Shown: positions 18,604 to 27,832, numbered from the stretch's first letter. The stretch is DNA of 64,000 nucleotides from Aliivibrio finisterrensis (GCF_008933155.1 NZ_WBVP01000008.1:62001-126000); one strand, 5' to 3'. Program-made: numbers and translations. The notes: a model not told the origin generated them from the letters alone.

Positions 18604-18727
18604 CATAAACTCCATTTACTACGACAATATTTTAAAAACAAATCAGTTATCTAAGTTCTTAATCTATAATACGTTGAATTGTCATTATGGAATTTGATAA
18701 GTGGCACATTTTCAACTAGCGGAAAAA

Positions 18728-19183
18728 TTATTTATCTCGATAGATCATACAGGTAGCTGTAGCATGCGCATACAAGTTACCTTGCTGATCTTTCAAGCTT
18801 CCTTCTGATATACCCAAAGAGTAACCTGACTGTATGACACGGCTTTCGGCGATCAATAGTATGTTTTGGGGTATTGCCTTCAACATTTTCACATGCAAGT
18901 CGATCGTCCCATAACCTACATTAGGTTCTAAGGTGGTATGAACGGCACAGCCTGTTACTAAGTCCATTACTGTTGCAAAGAAACCGCCATGCACACCACC
19001 AAGAGGATTTAAATGACGCTCATCCGCCATCGCTTCAAAAATGACTTTTCCATATTCAGCAACAGTGATTTTCATTGGCACAACTTCCGACATTGATGGA
19101 TGTGGAAAGTCACCAGTCACCATTGCTTGCATCAGTTCTAAGCCAGACAAAAGTTCTAAACCTGTTGTTTTTTCATTAAGCAT
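18728..19183 (-). CDS. PaaI-type hotdog-fold thioesterase
   Basis: 151 aa. The hotdog thioesterase motif HLNPLGGVHGGFFATVMDLVTGCAV (near residues 57-81) contains the conserved HGG and the acidic residue of the active site. The end SLGISEGSLKDQQGNLYAHATATCMI is also typical. Such enzymes hydrolyse acyl-CoA esters, often aromatic ones as in the PaaI branch; the substrate cannot be read from sequence. It is a single gene, transcribed towards the VRR-NUC-like gene. Confidence 0.85.
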   Translation of the reverse strand: MLNEKTTGLELLSGLELMQAMVTGDFPHPSMSEVVPMKITVAEYGKVIFEAMADERHLNPLGGVHGGFFATVMDLVTGCAVHTTLEPNVGYGTIDLHVKMLKAIPQNILLIAESRVIQSGYSLGISEGSLKDQQGNLYAHATATCMIYRDK

Positions 19184-19322
19184 TGCATTTCCCTATGTAT
19201 ATTTAATTAGAATTATTATCTACATCTAGTAAAAATACTGCTTAATTAAGGGAATGCCATTATCCATTCGTCATAGTGTGAACCAAGTAACAACTGGACA
19301 GACCAGAGCAGCTTAACAACTG

Positions 19323-19985
19323 CTAACTATTTTGCTTTTCCATTTTTAATTCTGCAGAGACTTTAGTTACGCGAACTGAAATCGCAATACAAATCAAATA
19401 AGGGCTTAAATACCAAAAAGCTTCTTCCAGTGGATGTTTTTTGGTTTCTAGCATCGTAGTTTCATACACATGTTTTTGACTCTGATAGTTATCAAACATA
19501 CCTTCTAAGTACATGATATTAGATTCAATTAGCCCCGAGCTAAAAGTGATTCTTGGTAAGCTATCAAACGTAATATTAGGAAGTTCATTAAAATTTATCG
19601 AACGTAAATACATTGTTGATTCTAAGAACCAAGCACAAGATTGTTGCGACTCAACCTCCTCATCGACGCCTTTCTCATTCGTACATAAGAAACTCTCTAG
19701 CTGATTGGAGGTATACTTATTAATGGATTCAAGGCTTAACACTGCACGAGTATGCTCTGTCTCAGCCCAATCACTGGCTACTCTTGATCTGACTTCAGAG
19801 ACGGTTCCCATCAATCCTATGCCAGCAACAAGCGGCCAAAGATAATCGACTTTTTTCCATTGCACTTTAGATAGGTTTTTGCCACACCACAAAGGGATAT
19901 GTAAAACTCCAGTAAGAAGTAAGGTCATAAAGAAGAAAAACGTTGAATTGGAGAGTATAATCTCACTACTAAAAAAACTGTCCAT
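19323..19985 (-). CDS. Hypothetical membrane protein
   Basis: 220 aa with three hydrophobic segments, about residues 13-33, 48-65 and 188-206, and a long central part (70-185) that is likely soluble. The central loop carries two Cys (LCTNE and SCAWF) that could form a disulphide if periplasmic. The C-terminal part is charged. I do not recognise a family. It lies head to head with the unknown gene at 20046, separated by about 60 bases that must hold both promoters. Confidence 0.6.
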   Translation of the reverse strand: MDSFFSSEIILSNSTFFFFMTLLLTGVLHIPLWCGKNLSKVQWKKVDYLWPLVAGIGLMGTVSEVRSRVASDWAETEHTRAVLSLESINKYTSNQLESFLCTNEKGVDEEVESQQSCAWFLESTMYLRSINFNELPNITFDSLPRITFSSGLIESNIMYLEGMFDNYQSQKHVYETTMLETKKHPLEEAFWYLSPYLICIAISVRVTKVSAELKMEKQNS

Positions 19986-20045
19986 AACGGCTTATTTACA
20001 CTCTTTTGATTACGTAAACTCTTTGGATAAAAAAGAAGGCTCTTG

Positions 20046-20498
20046 ATGAAAAAACGTATACATAGTGCATACAAAGGTGAAATCTATGGTATTTCATTTT
20101 TTACTTATTTTGCAAACAACTATACTGATAAAACAGCGCACCCACTGTGGTTAGCCTTGACTCAAGTTGAGATAGTAACGGCAGAACTACTTGAGATCAG
20201 CCTACACAAGCTTCAAATACCGTTTGAACGCCACGACCCTTTAATGATCGATAAAGGCATTATTGATGCAAAACGCTGGCTTACTCTGCCGTGGAAAGAA
20301 CTTGTAGATTCTCTCACCGATTGGGTCGAGCCATACGAAAAAAAATACCGTGAGTGGGCTCTAGAAGCAGAAGACCATATTGAAGTCTTCCAGCTAATCG
20401 CAGACCACGAGACTGCTATTTACCAATGTTGGAAAGCAGAACAAAACGGAGAATCCGGCATTGAGTATTTATCTACATTTATACAAAAGTACACATAA
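20046..20498 (+). CDS. Hypothetical soluble protein
   Basis: 150 aa, starting at the ATG at 20046, where AGAAGG lies 4 to 10 bases upstream; an in-frame TTG one codon earlier is less likely. It is mostly helical, with SAYKGEIYGISFFTYFANNYTDK at the start and a Trp-rich centre (RWLTLPWKELVDSLTDWVEPYEKKYREW). A central Glu/His pattern (EVFQLIADHETAIYQCW) resembles ferritin-like helical bundles but lacks a clear repeated ExxH, so no function is claimed. It is divergent from the membrane protein gene at 19323. Confidence 0.65.
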   Translation: MKKRIHSAYKGEIYGISFFTYFANNYTDKTAHPLWLALTQVEIVTAELLEISLHKLQIPFERHDPLMIDKGIIDAKRWLTLPWKELVDSLTDWVEPYEKKYREWALEAEDHIEVFQLIADHETAIYQCWKAEQNGESGIEYLSTFIQKYT

Positions 20499-20560
20499 CT
20501 ATAAGTAAAAAGTGATGTGTACTGTTAACTCAACTTGCTATTTTTAATACGTAAATTCAC

Positions 20561-21105
20561 TTATATTGATTTTGTTACGCGACATGGATTCCCAACGGCA
20601 ACACTGCTCTCTGGAATATCACGCGTAACCACACTGCCCGCTCCAATCACGCAGTTATCTCCAATCGTAACCCCAGGAAAGATTGACACATTACCTCCAA
20701 GCCACACATTATTGCCAATAGTGATTGGAGAACCATACTCTGTACTTAGACGTTCAATAGGATCTAACGGATGCGTTGCCGTAGATATCATAACATTCGG
20801 ACCAAACAGAACATTATCACCAATCGTCACCTTACACACATCTAATATTGTCAAATTATGGTTAGAATAAAAATTACTACCTAGCTCAATGTTATAGCCA
20901 TAATCACAAAAGAAATTTGGTTCTATATTTACGTGATCTTTTATACAAGCAGACCTTTTAAAATCTCAGCCCTTTGATCTAACTTGGTTGGATCAGCCAA
21001 GTTAAATTGATGGCATATTGCCTTCGCTCTCATCCTTTCACTGAGCAAAACGTCATCCCAAGCATCGTAAGGTAAACCTGCAAGCATTTTTTCTTTTTCA
21101 GTCAT
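20561..21105 (-). pseudogene. Frameshifted maltose O-acetyltransferase-like gene
   Basis: Two pieces in different frames together make one full family protein. The first, 21105-20941, is 54 aa: MTEKEKMLAGLPYDAWDDVLL and RMRAKAICHQFNL, the exact N-terminal Mac domain, ending in a stop. After a frame change near 20945-20950, the second reads KDHVNIEPNFFCDYGYNIELG, then the hexapeptide domain with TATHPLD and IGNNVWLGGNVSIFPGV, to IGAGSVVTRD and the usual end. The shift removes the join just before the hexapeptide repeats, so no full enzyme can be made unless this is a sequencing error or a programmed shift. Its start codon overlaps the previous gene's stop (ATGA). Confidence 0.85.
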
Positions 21106-21359
21106 TTTAATACACATCGAGATGCCTTAGCTCCTGTAATAAAAGCGATAATAAGCAACAATAAAACCAATACGGTAGACACCAGATAACTGAACTCTAC
21201 AGAAAAACCAAATCCCCAAGCTAACGCAAAAACCAATCCCTGAAAAGCCTCATAAGGCCATTGATAAACAGGAAAATGTGAACCTGAGGATAACAGAGCA
21301 ATAAGCCCTATTAATGTAAAAAATGAAGCCAATACACCAAAAACTCGTGCTTTATCCAT
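21102..21359 (-). CDS. Small membrane protein, unknown
   Basis: 85 aa with two or three hydrophobic stretches (about residues 7-24, 37-53 and 60-76), so probably an inner-membrane protein with few loops. No family recognised. It lies between a cupin gene upstream and the frameshifted acetyltransferase gene, whose start overlaps its stop (ATGA), so these were most likely one operon. Confidence 0.6.
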   Translation of the reverse strand: MDKARVFGVLASFFTLIGLIALLSSGSHFPVYQWPYEAFQGLVFALAWGFGFSVEFSYLVSTVLVLLLLIIAFITGAKASRCVLK

Positions 21360-21368
21360 ACCTATTCC

Positions 21369-21683
21369 TCAAACATAAAAAATAGCTAACCAAACCGTTA
21401 CTTCTTCCAATGACGTTGCTGTCACTTTGTGTTTTTCATGTGAGTTAATATGAAGATATTCTCCTTTAGATAAAATTACCTCTCGACCATCTTCAAATTC
21501 TATAACACCAAAACCAGATAACACCACAACCCACTCATTTTCATCCTGATCATACCACCCTTGCTCTGGCGAACTCTGTCCATGGGATATAATACGCTCA
21601 ATACGAAGGTTCTGAGTTGTCACTATCTCTTCAAATATCTCAGAAGGGACTGAGGTTGGAATGTCTTCAAATAAATTATTCAT
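21369..21683 (-). CDS. Small cupin-domain protein
   Basis: 104 aa from the ATG at 21683, which has AAGGAGA seven bases before it; the in-frame ATG at 21701 would be too early. A single cupin barrel covers about residues 30-100: SHGQSSPEQGWYDQDENEWVVVLSG, then GEYLHINSHEKHKVTA. His and Glu positions of the metal site are partly kept (E in SPEQ, H in SHEKH). Such small cupins often sense or bind small molecules. It is the first gene of a run with a membrane protein and the broken acetyltransferase. Confidence 0.75.
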   Translation of the reverse strand: MNNLFEDIPTSVPSEIFEEIVTTQNLRIERIISHGQSSPEQGWYDQDENEWVVVLSGFGVIEFEDGREVILSKGEYLHINSHEKHKVTATSLEEVTVWLAIFYV

Positions 21684-21712
21684 CTGCAGCTCTCCTTGCA
21701 TAGCATTAAAAA

Positions 21713-21753
21713 TAAAAAAGCCCGATAAACCATTGTCTATCGAGCTTTATTTT
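21713..21753 (-). terminator. Terminator after the RidA gene
   Basis: AAAGCCCGATA and TATCGAGCTTT pair with one mismatch, between A-rich and T-rich flanks. It separates ridA from the cupin gene. Confidence 0.65.
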
Positions 21754-21769
21754 AATACAAATCGTCTTG

Positions 21770-22117
21770 TTATTTCACCGCAGCGACAAAAGCAATTTCA
21801 ACTAAATAATCAGGATCAGCTAACTCTACTTTTAAACAAGCTCGGCTTGGTGCGCAGCCTTCAGGTAACCACTTAATCCATGCTTCATTTAAAATGCTTA
21901 GATTTTCAAAATCAGTAACATAGATAGTGACTGAAACAAGACGTGATTTATCACTGTTCACGCTTGCTAGCATCGCTTCTGCTTGAGCAAACACTTGTTT
22001 TACCTGACCTAGCATATCTGCGGTTTCATCAGCTGGCACTTCTACAAAATGCGCCATCTTATTAAACACAGTTACATCAGACCATTTTTCACTTGGATTA
22101 ATACGTTGGATATCCAT
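21770..22117 (-). CDS. RidA/YjgF/UK114 family protein
   Basis: 115 aa, a typical RidA-family size. RidA proteins form trimers that remove reactive enamine and imine intermediates from amino acid breakdown. Landmarks are the strand SVTIYVTDFENLSILNEAW and the signature CAPSRACLKVELADPDYLVEIAFVA, whose Arg (in PSRAC) holds the substrate carboxylate. It is more divergent than the housekeeping RidA: it starts DIQRINPSEKWSDVTVFN and so may be a subgroup with a different substrate. It is a lone gene with its own terminator. Confidence 0.85.
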   Translation of the reverse strand: MDIQRINPSEKWSDVTVFNKMAHFVEVPADETADMLGQVKQVFAQAEAMLASVNSDKSRLVSVTIYVTDFENLSILNEAWIKWLPEGCAPSRACLKVELADPDYLVEIAFVAAVK

Positions 22118-22237
22118 TATTCAATAGCACTCAGTTATAAATTATCGTGGCGCATTTTGCTCAAGATTTCAGGGTTTGTCACTTTAATTTATAAAAAATC
22201 GCACATAATTTATGCGACTCAAATTGTGACAATTATA

Positions 22238-22744
22238 CTATGGCAGTAAGGTATTAATATCTGGATCTTTATTGTATTCAAACCAAAAATCAAACGCCTC
22301 ACTAATAATGCGTTCATCCTTAGTTGAATTAAAATCAATCTCTATCTTTTGTTTAATCGCGCAGATAGATACCACGGTTTCTTGTAAGTCTGTTGCAACA
22401 AGTGCTTTCATATCACGATGCTCAACACGCTTATAAGTATTCAATAACTTATCTAAATCGTACAAAGCAGGATGCTTTCTTTTAATCCTGTCTAGAATAA
22501 GATCACGTTGGCTATCATTCCACCCTTGCTGCTCTTTTTGTTCATGGAAGAAATAATCTAAAACTATATTCATCGACTCCATTGCATTAAGAAATAAACG
22601 AAGTCGATGGTAATTTTCAGCCAAATCTAAGCTCTTTTGTTTTCTTTGTGACTCAACCAAACCAAAATAATCAAAACAGTTTTCTAATGTAATGTAATTT
22701 AAGTAATTTTCATGATTATCTAAAGGGCCATTTAATAGAGACAT
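22238..22744 (-). CDS. Hypothetical helical protein (HEPN-like layout)
   Basis: 168 aa, highly charged and helical, with no membrane segment. It contains RLRLFLNAMESMNIVLDYFFHEQK near residue 50 and a KRVEHRDMKAL motif near 106. The overall feel is like the RiboL-PSP-HEPN or similar uncharacterised families, but the RX4-6H catalytic motif of HEPN RNases is not clear. The ATG at 22744 has AGGAGG upstream (CTTACCTCCTAAT on the other strand). No neighbour suggests a function. Confidence 0.55.
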   Translation of the reverse strand: MSLLNGPLDNHENYLNYITLENCFDYFGLVESQRKQKSLDLAENYHRLRLFLNAMESMNIVLDYFFHEQKEQQGWNDSQRDLILDRIKRKHPALYDLDKLLNTYKRVEHRDMKALVATDLQETVVSICAIKQKIEIDFNSTKDERIISEAFDFWFEYNKDPDINTLLP

Positions 22745-22823
22745 AACAACTTACCTCCTAATCCTTTATTACCTCTATTATAGATTACTTTACTCAATTT
22801 AATTATTGGTGGCGTCACACTAA

Positions 22824-23177
22824 TTACACCAACACTTGGCGCGTACTTCTATTAAAGTGATGCACTAATTTTTCGATGTTCTCATCTACCATTTGCTCAG
22901 GTTTACATCCATTTGGACAGGCCATACGTGGTGTTGTGCCAAACAAGCGGCAGATCAGTGGGCGCTCTTCATATACAGTGCAGCCATGTGGACCTAAGTA
23001 CACACAATTATACGCTTCTAGTGCGGTTTCATGTTCAGCGTCTGTTTTAACAGGCAAACGTCGAATTTCTTCTGCCGAGGCCGTGACTGGCCCACAACAA
23101 TCGTGACACCCTCTTGTGCATTCGAACGATGGAATACGCTGTCGTAAAATATCAATGACTTCTCGATCATTATTCAT
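22824..23177 (-). CDS. YkgJ-family cysteine cluster protein
   Basis: 117 aa. The signature Cys motif FECTRGCHDCCGPV is at residues 18-31, followed by NCVYLGPHGCTVYEERPLICRLFG, the hallmark of the YkgJ zinc or iron-sulfur binding family. A further Cys pair lies in ACPNGCK. The family's function is poorly known; metal binding is likely. It begins only 5 bases after the stop of the PhnA-like gene, so the two are co-transcribed. Confidence 0.87.
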   Translation of the reverse strand: MNNDREVIDILRQRIPSFECTRGCHDCCGPVTASAEEIRRLPVKTDAEHETALEAYNCVYLGPHGCTVYEERPLICRLFGTTPRMACPNGCKPEQMVDENIEKLVHHFNRSTRQVLV

Positions 23178-23182
23178 AATAG

Positions 23183-23518
23183 TTAAGCTTTTTTAACAAA
23201 TTGAGCAGTGACCATCATTTCACCGACACCATCTACTTTACAATCTAACTGATGATCTTTTCCATCAACGATACGCTTAATAACCGCTTTTGTGCCGACT
23301 TTAATTACTAAAGAGCTGCCTTTTACTTTGAGATCTTTAGCCACCGTAACTTTGTCGCCTTCTTCTAACAAGGTCCCATTAGCGTCTTTTACGACGACCA
23401 TCTCTTCCATAAGGACTTCTTTAGGGTTCCACTCATGGGCGCACTCAGGACAAATAAGATGGTTTTGATCTGGATAAACAAATTCTGAATGACATGCTGG
23501 GCAAGGAGGAAGAGACAT
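23183..23518 (-). CDS. yjdM: PhnA-family zinc-ribbon protein (YjdM)
   Basis: 111 aa. An N-terminal zinc ribbon (PPCPACHSEF ... HLICPECAHEW, residues 4-31) is followed by the SH3-like PhnA domain with VVKDANGTLLEEGDKVTVAKDLKVKG, which matches E. coli YjdM closely. It was once named for alkylphosphonate use but is not a phosphonoacetate hydrolase in most bacteria; the actual role is uncertain. It is the first gene of a two-gene unit with the YkgJ-like gene. Confidence 0.92.
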   Translation of the reverse strand: MSLPPCPACHSEFVYPDQNHLICPECAHEWNPKEVLMEEMVVVKDANGTLLEEGDKVTVAKDLKVKGSSLVIKVGTKAVIKRIVDGKDHQLDCKVDGVGEMMVTAQFVKKA

Positions 23519-23614
23519 ACTGGATTACTTCTTATTTAATTGACTTAACCTTTATAGTAATAGGTCTATATTAAGAATGAAATGCCTTAGTGAAATATCA
23601 TTAAAATCCACATA

Positions 23615-23647
23615 CAAAAAAGCCCCATTCAAGATGAGGCGTTTTTA
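23615..23647 (-). terminator. Terminator between the alpha/beta hydrolase gene and PhnA gene
   Basis: AAAAAAGCCCCAT and ATGAGGCGTTTTT form a stem with one mismatch. On the minus strand it ends the gene at 23689. Confidence 0.65.
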
Positions 23648-23688
23648 TTCAGTTATCGGTAAGAAGCACTAATTATCAGCAACAAGCG

Positions 23689-24720
23689 CTAGGCTAACTG
23701 TCTTAATTTATGCTCAACCATTGGGTCATCAGGCACTAATAACTGAGCCATCTCTAATAGTTGAATCGCATCTTGTGGGTGCTCATCTTGATGCTTCATT
23801 GCAATATCAATTAAAGGTTGAACATCGATTTGAGCTTGATGCTCTTGTACATGCGCTTCTTTCTCACCAAGGACAATGTTGTGTGCTTTACTCAATAAGC
23901 CTAGACGATGCTCAGAGCTTGAATTGGCTTTATTAAGGCGCTTGTAATAATCTTCTTTAAAACGCAATGTTTTAGTCTGCTGACGGAACTGAGCAATATC
24001 GATTTGTTGGTGACGCATAAAATCAACCGCCACTTGCTTATAAAAGCCAAACTTATTCAAGTACGTTGCATGAGTACCGTGCCCCATGCCAAACACACGT
24101 AAATGTGTCAATTCTGGATAACGTTTTGCGTGCAAGCGGTCAATGCGGTTAGTCGGATCATAAATGATATAACCTTTCGCTTTACCTAAATTAAGATCGT
24201 GATAATCCCCTTCCCAATCAAACTGTTGTGCTATACCTGTGCTTGACCTGTCATCCCACGGCGCTTTGTTCTGGTTTTTAGTGCTCACAGGGTGAAACAG
24301 CAATACTTGATCAAGTTTCAACACATCGGCAAAAGCACCAACAGCAAAACCACCACGGCTTAACCCATAACCCAATCGGTTTTTAAACGGTTCAAGTAAT
24401 GTTGATAATTGTTCGAGGAAGAAGATTAAATTACGACTACGGAACCAATTACTTTGACCTAAATGTTGAAAGGCAATGATATTCACTTCTTGCTTTTGCG
24501 CCAAGTGATAGCCCCACGGTGCAAAATCATCATGAAGATCTTGTTCTTTTAGGTTAGTTCCAGCAGGAGAAAATGTAAACAGTAGTGGCTTATCCAAGTC
24601 AATAAACTCATACTTAACAAAAACATCGTCAAGTAAATCGCTTCCAGTCATTGGAAGTCTTGCTTGTTGCTCTGAACGTGAGTTGGTTAACCACTCATCT
24701 AACCAATACAGTAATTTCAT
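23689..24720 (-). CDS. Alpha/beta-hydrolase-like protein with C-terminal helices
   Basis: 343 aa. The first 220 residues fit an alpha/beta hydrolase: the nucleophile elbow GLSRGG (near 119), a candidate acid in YDPTNRID, and a His in GMGHGTHATYLN near 213. The last 110 residues are helical and end with a TPR-like unit (DAIQLLEMAQLLVPDDPMVEHKLRQ). Similar proteins in other bacteria are linked to polysaccharide export or are unassigned; I do not know the substrate. No signal peptide is present, so it should be cytoplasmic. The ATG at 24720 has AGGAGAG just upstream. Confidence 0.65.
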   Translation of the reverse strand: MKLLYWLDEWLTNSRSEQQARLPMTGSDLLDDVFVKYEFIDLDKPLLFTFSPAGTNLKEQDLHDDFAPWGYHLAQKQEVNIIAFQHLGQSNWFRSRNLIFFLEQLSTLLEPFKNRLGYGLSRGGFAVGAFADVLKLDQVLLFHPVSTKNQNKAPWDDRSSTGIAQQFDWEGDYHDLNLGKAKGYIIYDPTNRIDRLHAKRYPELTHLRVFGMGHGTHATYLNKFGFYKQVAVDFMRHQQIDIAQFRQQTKTLRFKEDYYKRLNKANSSSEHRLGLLSKAHNIVLGEKEAHVQEHQAQIDVQPLIDIAMKHQDEHPQDAIQLLEMAQLLVPDDPMVEHKLRQLA

Positions 24721-25009
24721 TTAGCTCTCCTCTAAAACAGGCGCGAGATTGTATCAAAGATAGCCGCTGAACGAAAATTTAGTTTGAACACTAATATTTA
24801 TACCTGAAATAAATTTAATAATCAGCTGGTGCAGAAGAATAAAAAAAGAGCAGTAATTATGAAAGAAATCCACTAGAACTGACTATTCTCATTTTTTGTT
24901 GAATGTCGCATAACAATAAAAATAACCTCTCAATAATAAGCTTTTAATGTGTATTTATTCTTATTCTATTGATAAAATAGAAATCACGTTTTCTATTTGA
25001 TATTCCTGC

Positions 25010-27055
25010 ATGAAACTAAGGCTTTTAACCGCTACGCTGATTTCTATAATCTTGATTATTGTTCTTTCTATTAGCCTTTTATCGAAATATACACCTGTAA
25101 ATTCATCTAAAGAATCGCCTTCAATCAAAGAAGCCATTGAGTTAATCCTTAACATTCAGTCAGCCCGCCGCGGGGAACATCTTGATTTTTTAGTCTCTGT
25201 TATCTCTCAGTCCCCAACATTACAAACAAAAAAATCAGATATCTTCTATATTGAATTTATTAAAGGTTATATAGCCTCAGCGAGCAATCAATTTGAACTG
25301 GCTGAAAAGCATTTTAATTATGCTAAGCAATACATATATACCGATCTTCCTGCACATGTACTCTCTCGTTTTTATTATGAAAGAAGTTATATTGAAATAG
25401 AGCAAAAACAGTACGAAAGATCGAAACTTAGCTACCAAAATGCGGAAAGTTTATTTAATTCAAACCAAGATAATAGCGAGACCTTTATCTCAATCTCATT
25501 AGGTCGAACTTATGATCTTGCTCATGTTGAAAAAGGAAGCTTACTCAGCATTCAACAAGCTCAAAAAACACTCGAATTCGCACAAAAAATCAAATACTCA
25601 GAAATGGAGCATGTCTATTTCATTCTTGGCCTTTCCTATTGGAACAATAATCAAACCATTCTAGGTATTGATTTTAAATTAAAAGCGCTAAATATTTACA
25701 TAGAGAAAGAGCAATATAGCGATATCGTTTATACCTTAACGGACATTGGCATCGATTATCTTTTTTTAAAAAACTATGACGAAGCAATTCGCCAATTAAC
25801 ACAAGCGCTTGAATATCAGATAAAAAATAACAGCACAGAGCCTGATGAAGCTTATTACATTGTATATAAACTATATAGTGCTTACCTTCAAATCAATGAT
25901 ATAGAAAATGCAAAGCATTACTTAGATGAGGCAGAAAGACTTCTTAGAGCGCAGAGTGACTCGATTGTTAAAGAAAACTTTCAAACAAACCAATTATTAC
26001 TAGAAGCTGAGTACCTTTCGATTACCGGAAAAGCAGAAGAAGCACTTATGCTACTAACACAAGCCAGTGAGCGTCACGAAAATGGGCTTTCAAACAGCTT
26101 TTATCACTTTGATGTCACCTTATATAATGCTTACGGTAAGGTTTACAATCATTTAGGTTTGTATGATGATTCTATTCATCACCACACCTTAGCAAAAGAG
26201 GCGATTCAAAAGCGTAATCTGTTTTACTTAGAAGATGAAACATACGGCTATTTATATGATGCCTACCTGAAACAAAAAGACTACCAAAAAGCCGTTTTCT
26301 ATTTAGAAAAAAGCCACGCGGTAAAGGCGAAGCAGTTGAATGATAATAACCAAGCACAAACTCAATTTTTACTTCACTCTTTTGATAATAAAAAGAAAGA
26401 AAGTAGAATTTTAGAACTTGAAAAAAACGCCAATAAGATAATGTTCTTTTCTAGCTTGCTACTGTGTATTATTGTCGTCATCGCTGCTTTTGTTCGAGTT
26501 TTATTCAGCAAAAACAGAAAGATCAATGCCCTTAATATTAAATTACATGAGCTTAGCTTAACCGACGGTTTAACAGCAGTACCAAATAGAAGAGCATTAG
26601 AATTGCACCTCTTAGAGAACAAGCAAGATGTAACAATTCGGTCTGTCATGATGATAGATATAGATTACTTTAAAAATTACAACGACACCCATGGTCATAA
26701 AAAAGGGGATGAAGCATTAATCGCTGTCGCTAAAGCGTTAAAAGAAAGCTGTAGAGAAAATGATTTTCTCGCTCGATTTGGCGGTGAAGAGTTTATTATT
26801 ATAATGAAAGATACCAATAAAGCAGAATCAATAAAGATGGCCGAAAACATTCAAGCCAGCATTGCGTCTTTATCTATTCCTCATAATGACTCTAATGTGT
26901 CATCTTTTATTACCTTAAGTATGGGGATGACAACCTACACTGTTAATAAAGAAGATAATGCAAATAATGAAAAGGCGATCATCAAAGCAGATAAGGCATT
27001 GTACTATTCGAAGAACAATGGCAGAAGTCAAAACACCCACTTTTATGATATTTAA
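25010..27055 (+). CDS. Membrane diguanylate cyclase with periplasmic TPR sensor
   Basis: 681 aa. A first membrane helix (5-26) leads to a mostly helical region with tetratricopeptide repeats (about 50-440), likely periplasmic; a second membrane helix is at 475-498. The GGDEF domain (518-680) starts SLTDGLTAVPNRRALE, and carries the active loop ARFGGEEFIII near 600. An allosteric RxxD site (REND) lies five residues before it, so product inhibition is expected. It makes cyclic di-GMP, which drives biofilm and reduces motility. It is a single-gene unit with a strong terminator, and forms the left border of the cassette-like region. Confidence 0.9.
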   Translation: MKLRLLTATLISIILIIVLSISLLSKYTPVNSSKESPSIKEAIELILNIQSARRGEHLDFLVSVISQSPTLQTKKSDIFYIEFIKGYIASASNQFELAEKHFNYAKQYIYTDLPAHVLSRFYYERSYIEIEQKQYERSKLSYQNAESLFNSNQDNSETFISISLGRTYDLAHVEKGSLLSIQQAQKTLEFAQKIKYSEMEHVYFILGLSYWNNNQTILGIDFKLKALNIYIEKEQYSDIVYTLTDIGIDYLFLKNYDEAIRQLTQALEYQIKNNSTEPDEAYYIVYKLYSAYLQINDIENAKHYLDEAERLLRAQSDSIVKENFQTNQLLLEAEYLSITGKAEEALMLLTQASERHENGLSNSFYHFDVTLYNAYGKVYNHLGLYDDSIHHHTLAKEAIQKRNLFYLEDETYGYLYDAYLKQKDYQKAVFYLEKSHAVKAKQLNDNNQAQTQFLLHSFDNKKKESRILELEKNANKIMFFSSLLLCIIVVIAAFVRVLFSKNRKINALNIKLHELSLTDGLTAVPNRRALELHLLENKQDVTIRSVMMIDIDYFKNYNDTHGHKKGDEALIAVAKALKESCRENDFLARFGGEEFIIIMKDTNKAESIKMAENIQASIASLSIPHNDSNVSSFITLSMGMTTYTVNKEDNANNEKAIIKADKALYYSKNNGRSQNTHFYDI

Positions 27056-27080
27056 AGCCTGTAATTACACAGGCTTTAAA
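27051..27080 (+). terminator. Terminator after the diguanylate cyclase gene
   Basis: TTTAAAGCCTGT and ACAGGCTTTAAA pair perfectly over 12 bp with a six-base loop, starting in the stop codon of the gene. Confidence 0.7.
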
Positions 27081-27087
27081 TCATACA

Positions 27088-27213
27088 TTATGTAGCTGGT
27101 ACAAAATCTTCTTCTGCTTGGCGGTGCGCTGTGTAAATCGCTTCACCGTTACTTTCAGCATCAAAGATAACAGTAACATAAGGGTAGAAAAGTAAAAAAT
27201 ACGAAAACGATGG
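27088..27213 (-). pseudogene. C-terminal remnant of an unknown gene
   Basis: In the 300 bases between the cyclase and the ACT gene, the minus strand holds a 41-codon open stretch with no start codon, reading YPYVTVIFDAESNGEAIYTA, then HRQAEEDFVPAT and a stop. Its composition looks like true coding sequence that has lost its 5' part. I do not recognise the parent family. The rest of this gap (27214-27358) shows nothing I can assign. Confidence 0.35.
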
Positions 27214-27358
27214 TTAATCGTTAACCAAGCGAATAAATTCTGCTGAACACACATAGTACTGCATTAAGTAGTGTGGAATACCCACCTCTGACCTAAGCCA
27301 TTGTTACATAATACTTAAACTGAAATAAGTCGAAAACATCATGCGTTGTGAATCCAGC

Positions 27359-27754
27359 TTAAGCACTGAATTCTTCTAACGCTGATACAGCCTCTTCTGC
27401 TTTGCTAGTTTGAACAAAAATATGATCGTGATAATAAGCTGCAATGACATTCGCACTAATACCCTTTGATGCTAACTTACTTGCGACGGCGGCGGTCAGA
27501 CCAACGGCTTCCAAACTTGAGTGAACAGTTAATGTGATTTGACTGTAGGAACCTTCAAACGATAACCCATTGGTCTCTGCCACTGACTTTTCAAGAACGA
27601 GAGTTAACCCTTCAGGTTCAAAAAATGTCGCGATTGGGTTTAACCCAATATACTCTTTGAGTCCGCCTGAGACTGTACAAAACACGAATTCAGCAGCAAG
27701 TAACTTTGGGCTCATCGAACGCAATAATTCATCTAAATCTGTAATACCTGACAT
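27359..27754 (-). CDS. ACT-domain protein (COG3602-like)
   Basis: 131 aa made of two ACT-type regulatory folds, as in the COG3602 / DUF2000-neighbour family of small ligand-binding proteins. The first half has LLAAEFVFCTVSGG and NPIATFFEPEGLTLVLEK; the second half has SQITLTVHSSLEAVGLTAAVASKLASKGISANVIAAYYHDHIFV, a typical ACT strand-helix pattern. It probably binds an amino acid, but no enzyme is attached. It is the first gene inside the cassette-like region; the attC expected after it (below 27359) is not clear. Confidence 0.82.
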   Translation of the reverse strand: MSGITDLDELLRSMSPKLLAAEFVFCTVSGGLKEYIGLNPIATFFEPEGLTLVLEKSVAETNGLSFEGSYSQITLTVHSSLEAVGLTAAVASKLASKGISANVIAAYYHDHIFVQTSKAEEAVSALEEFSA

Positions 27755-27832
27755 GTGTCAGCTCTCCTTATATGCGTTAGGCGTTAAATTAAGCACCTTA
27801 TTATGCCTTTTAATTCGCAGGCTAAGAAAATA

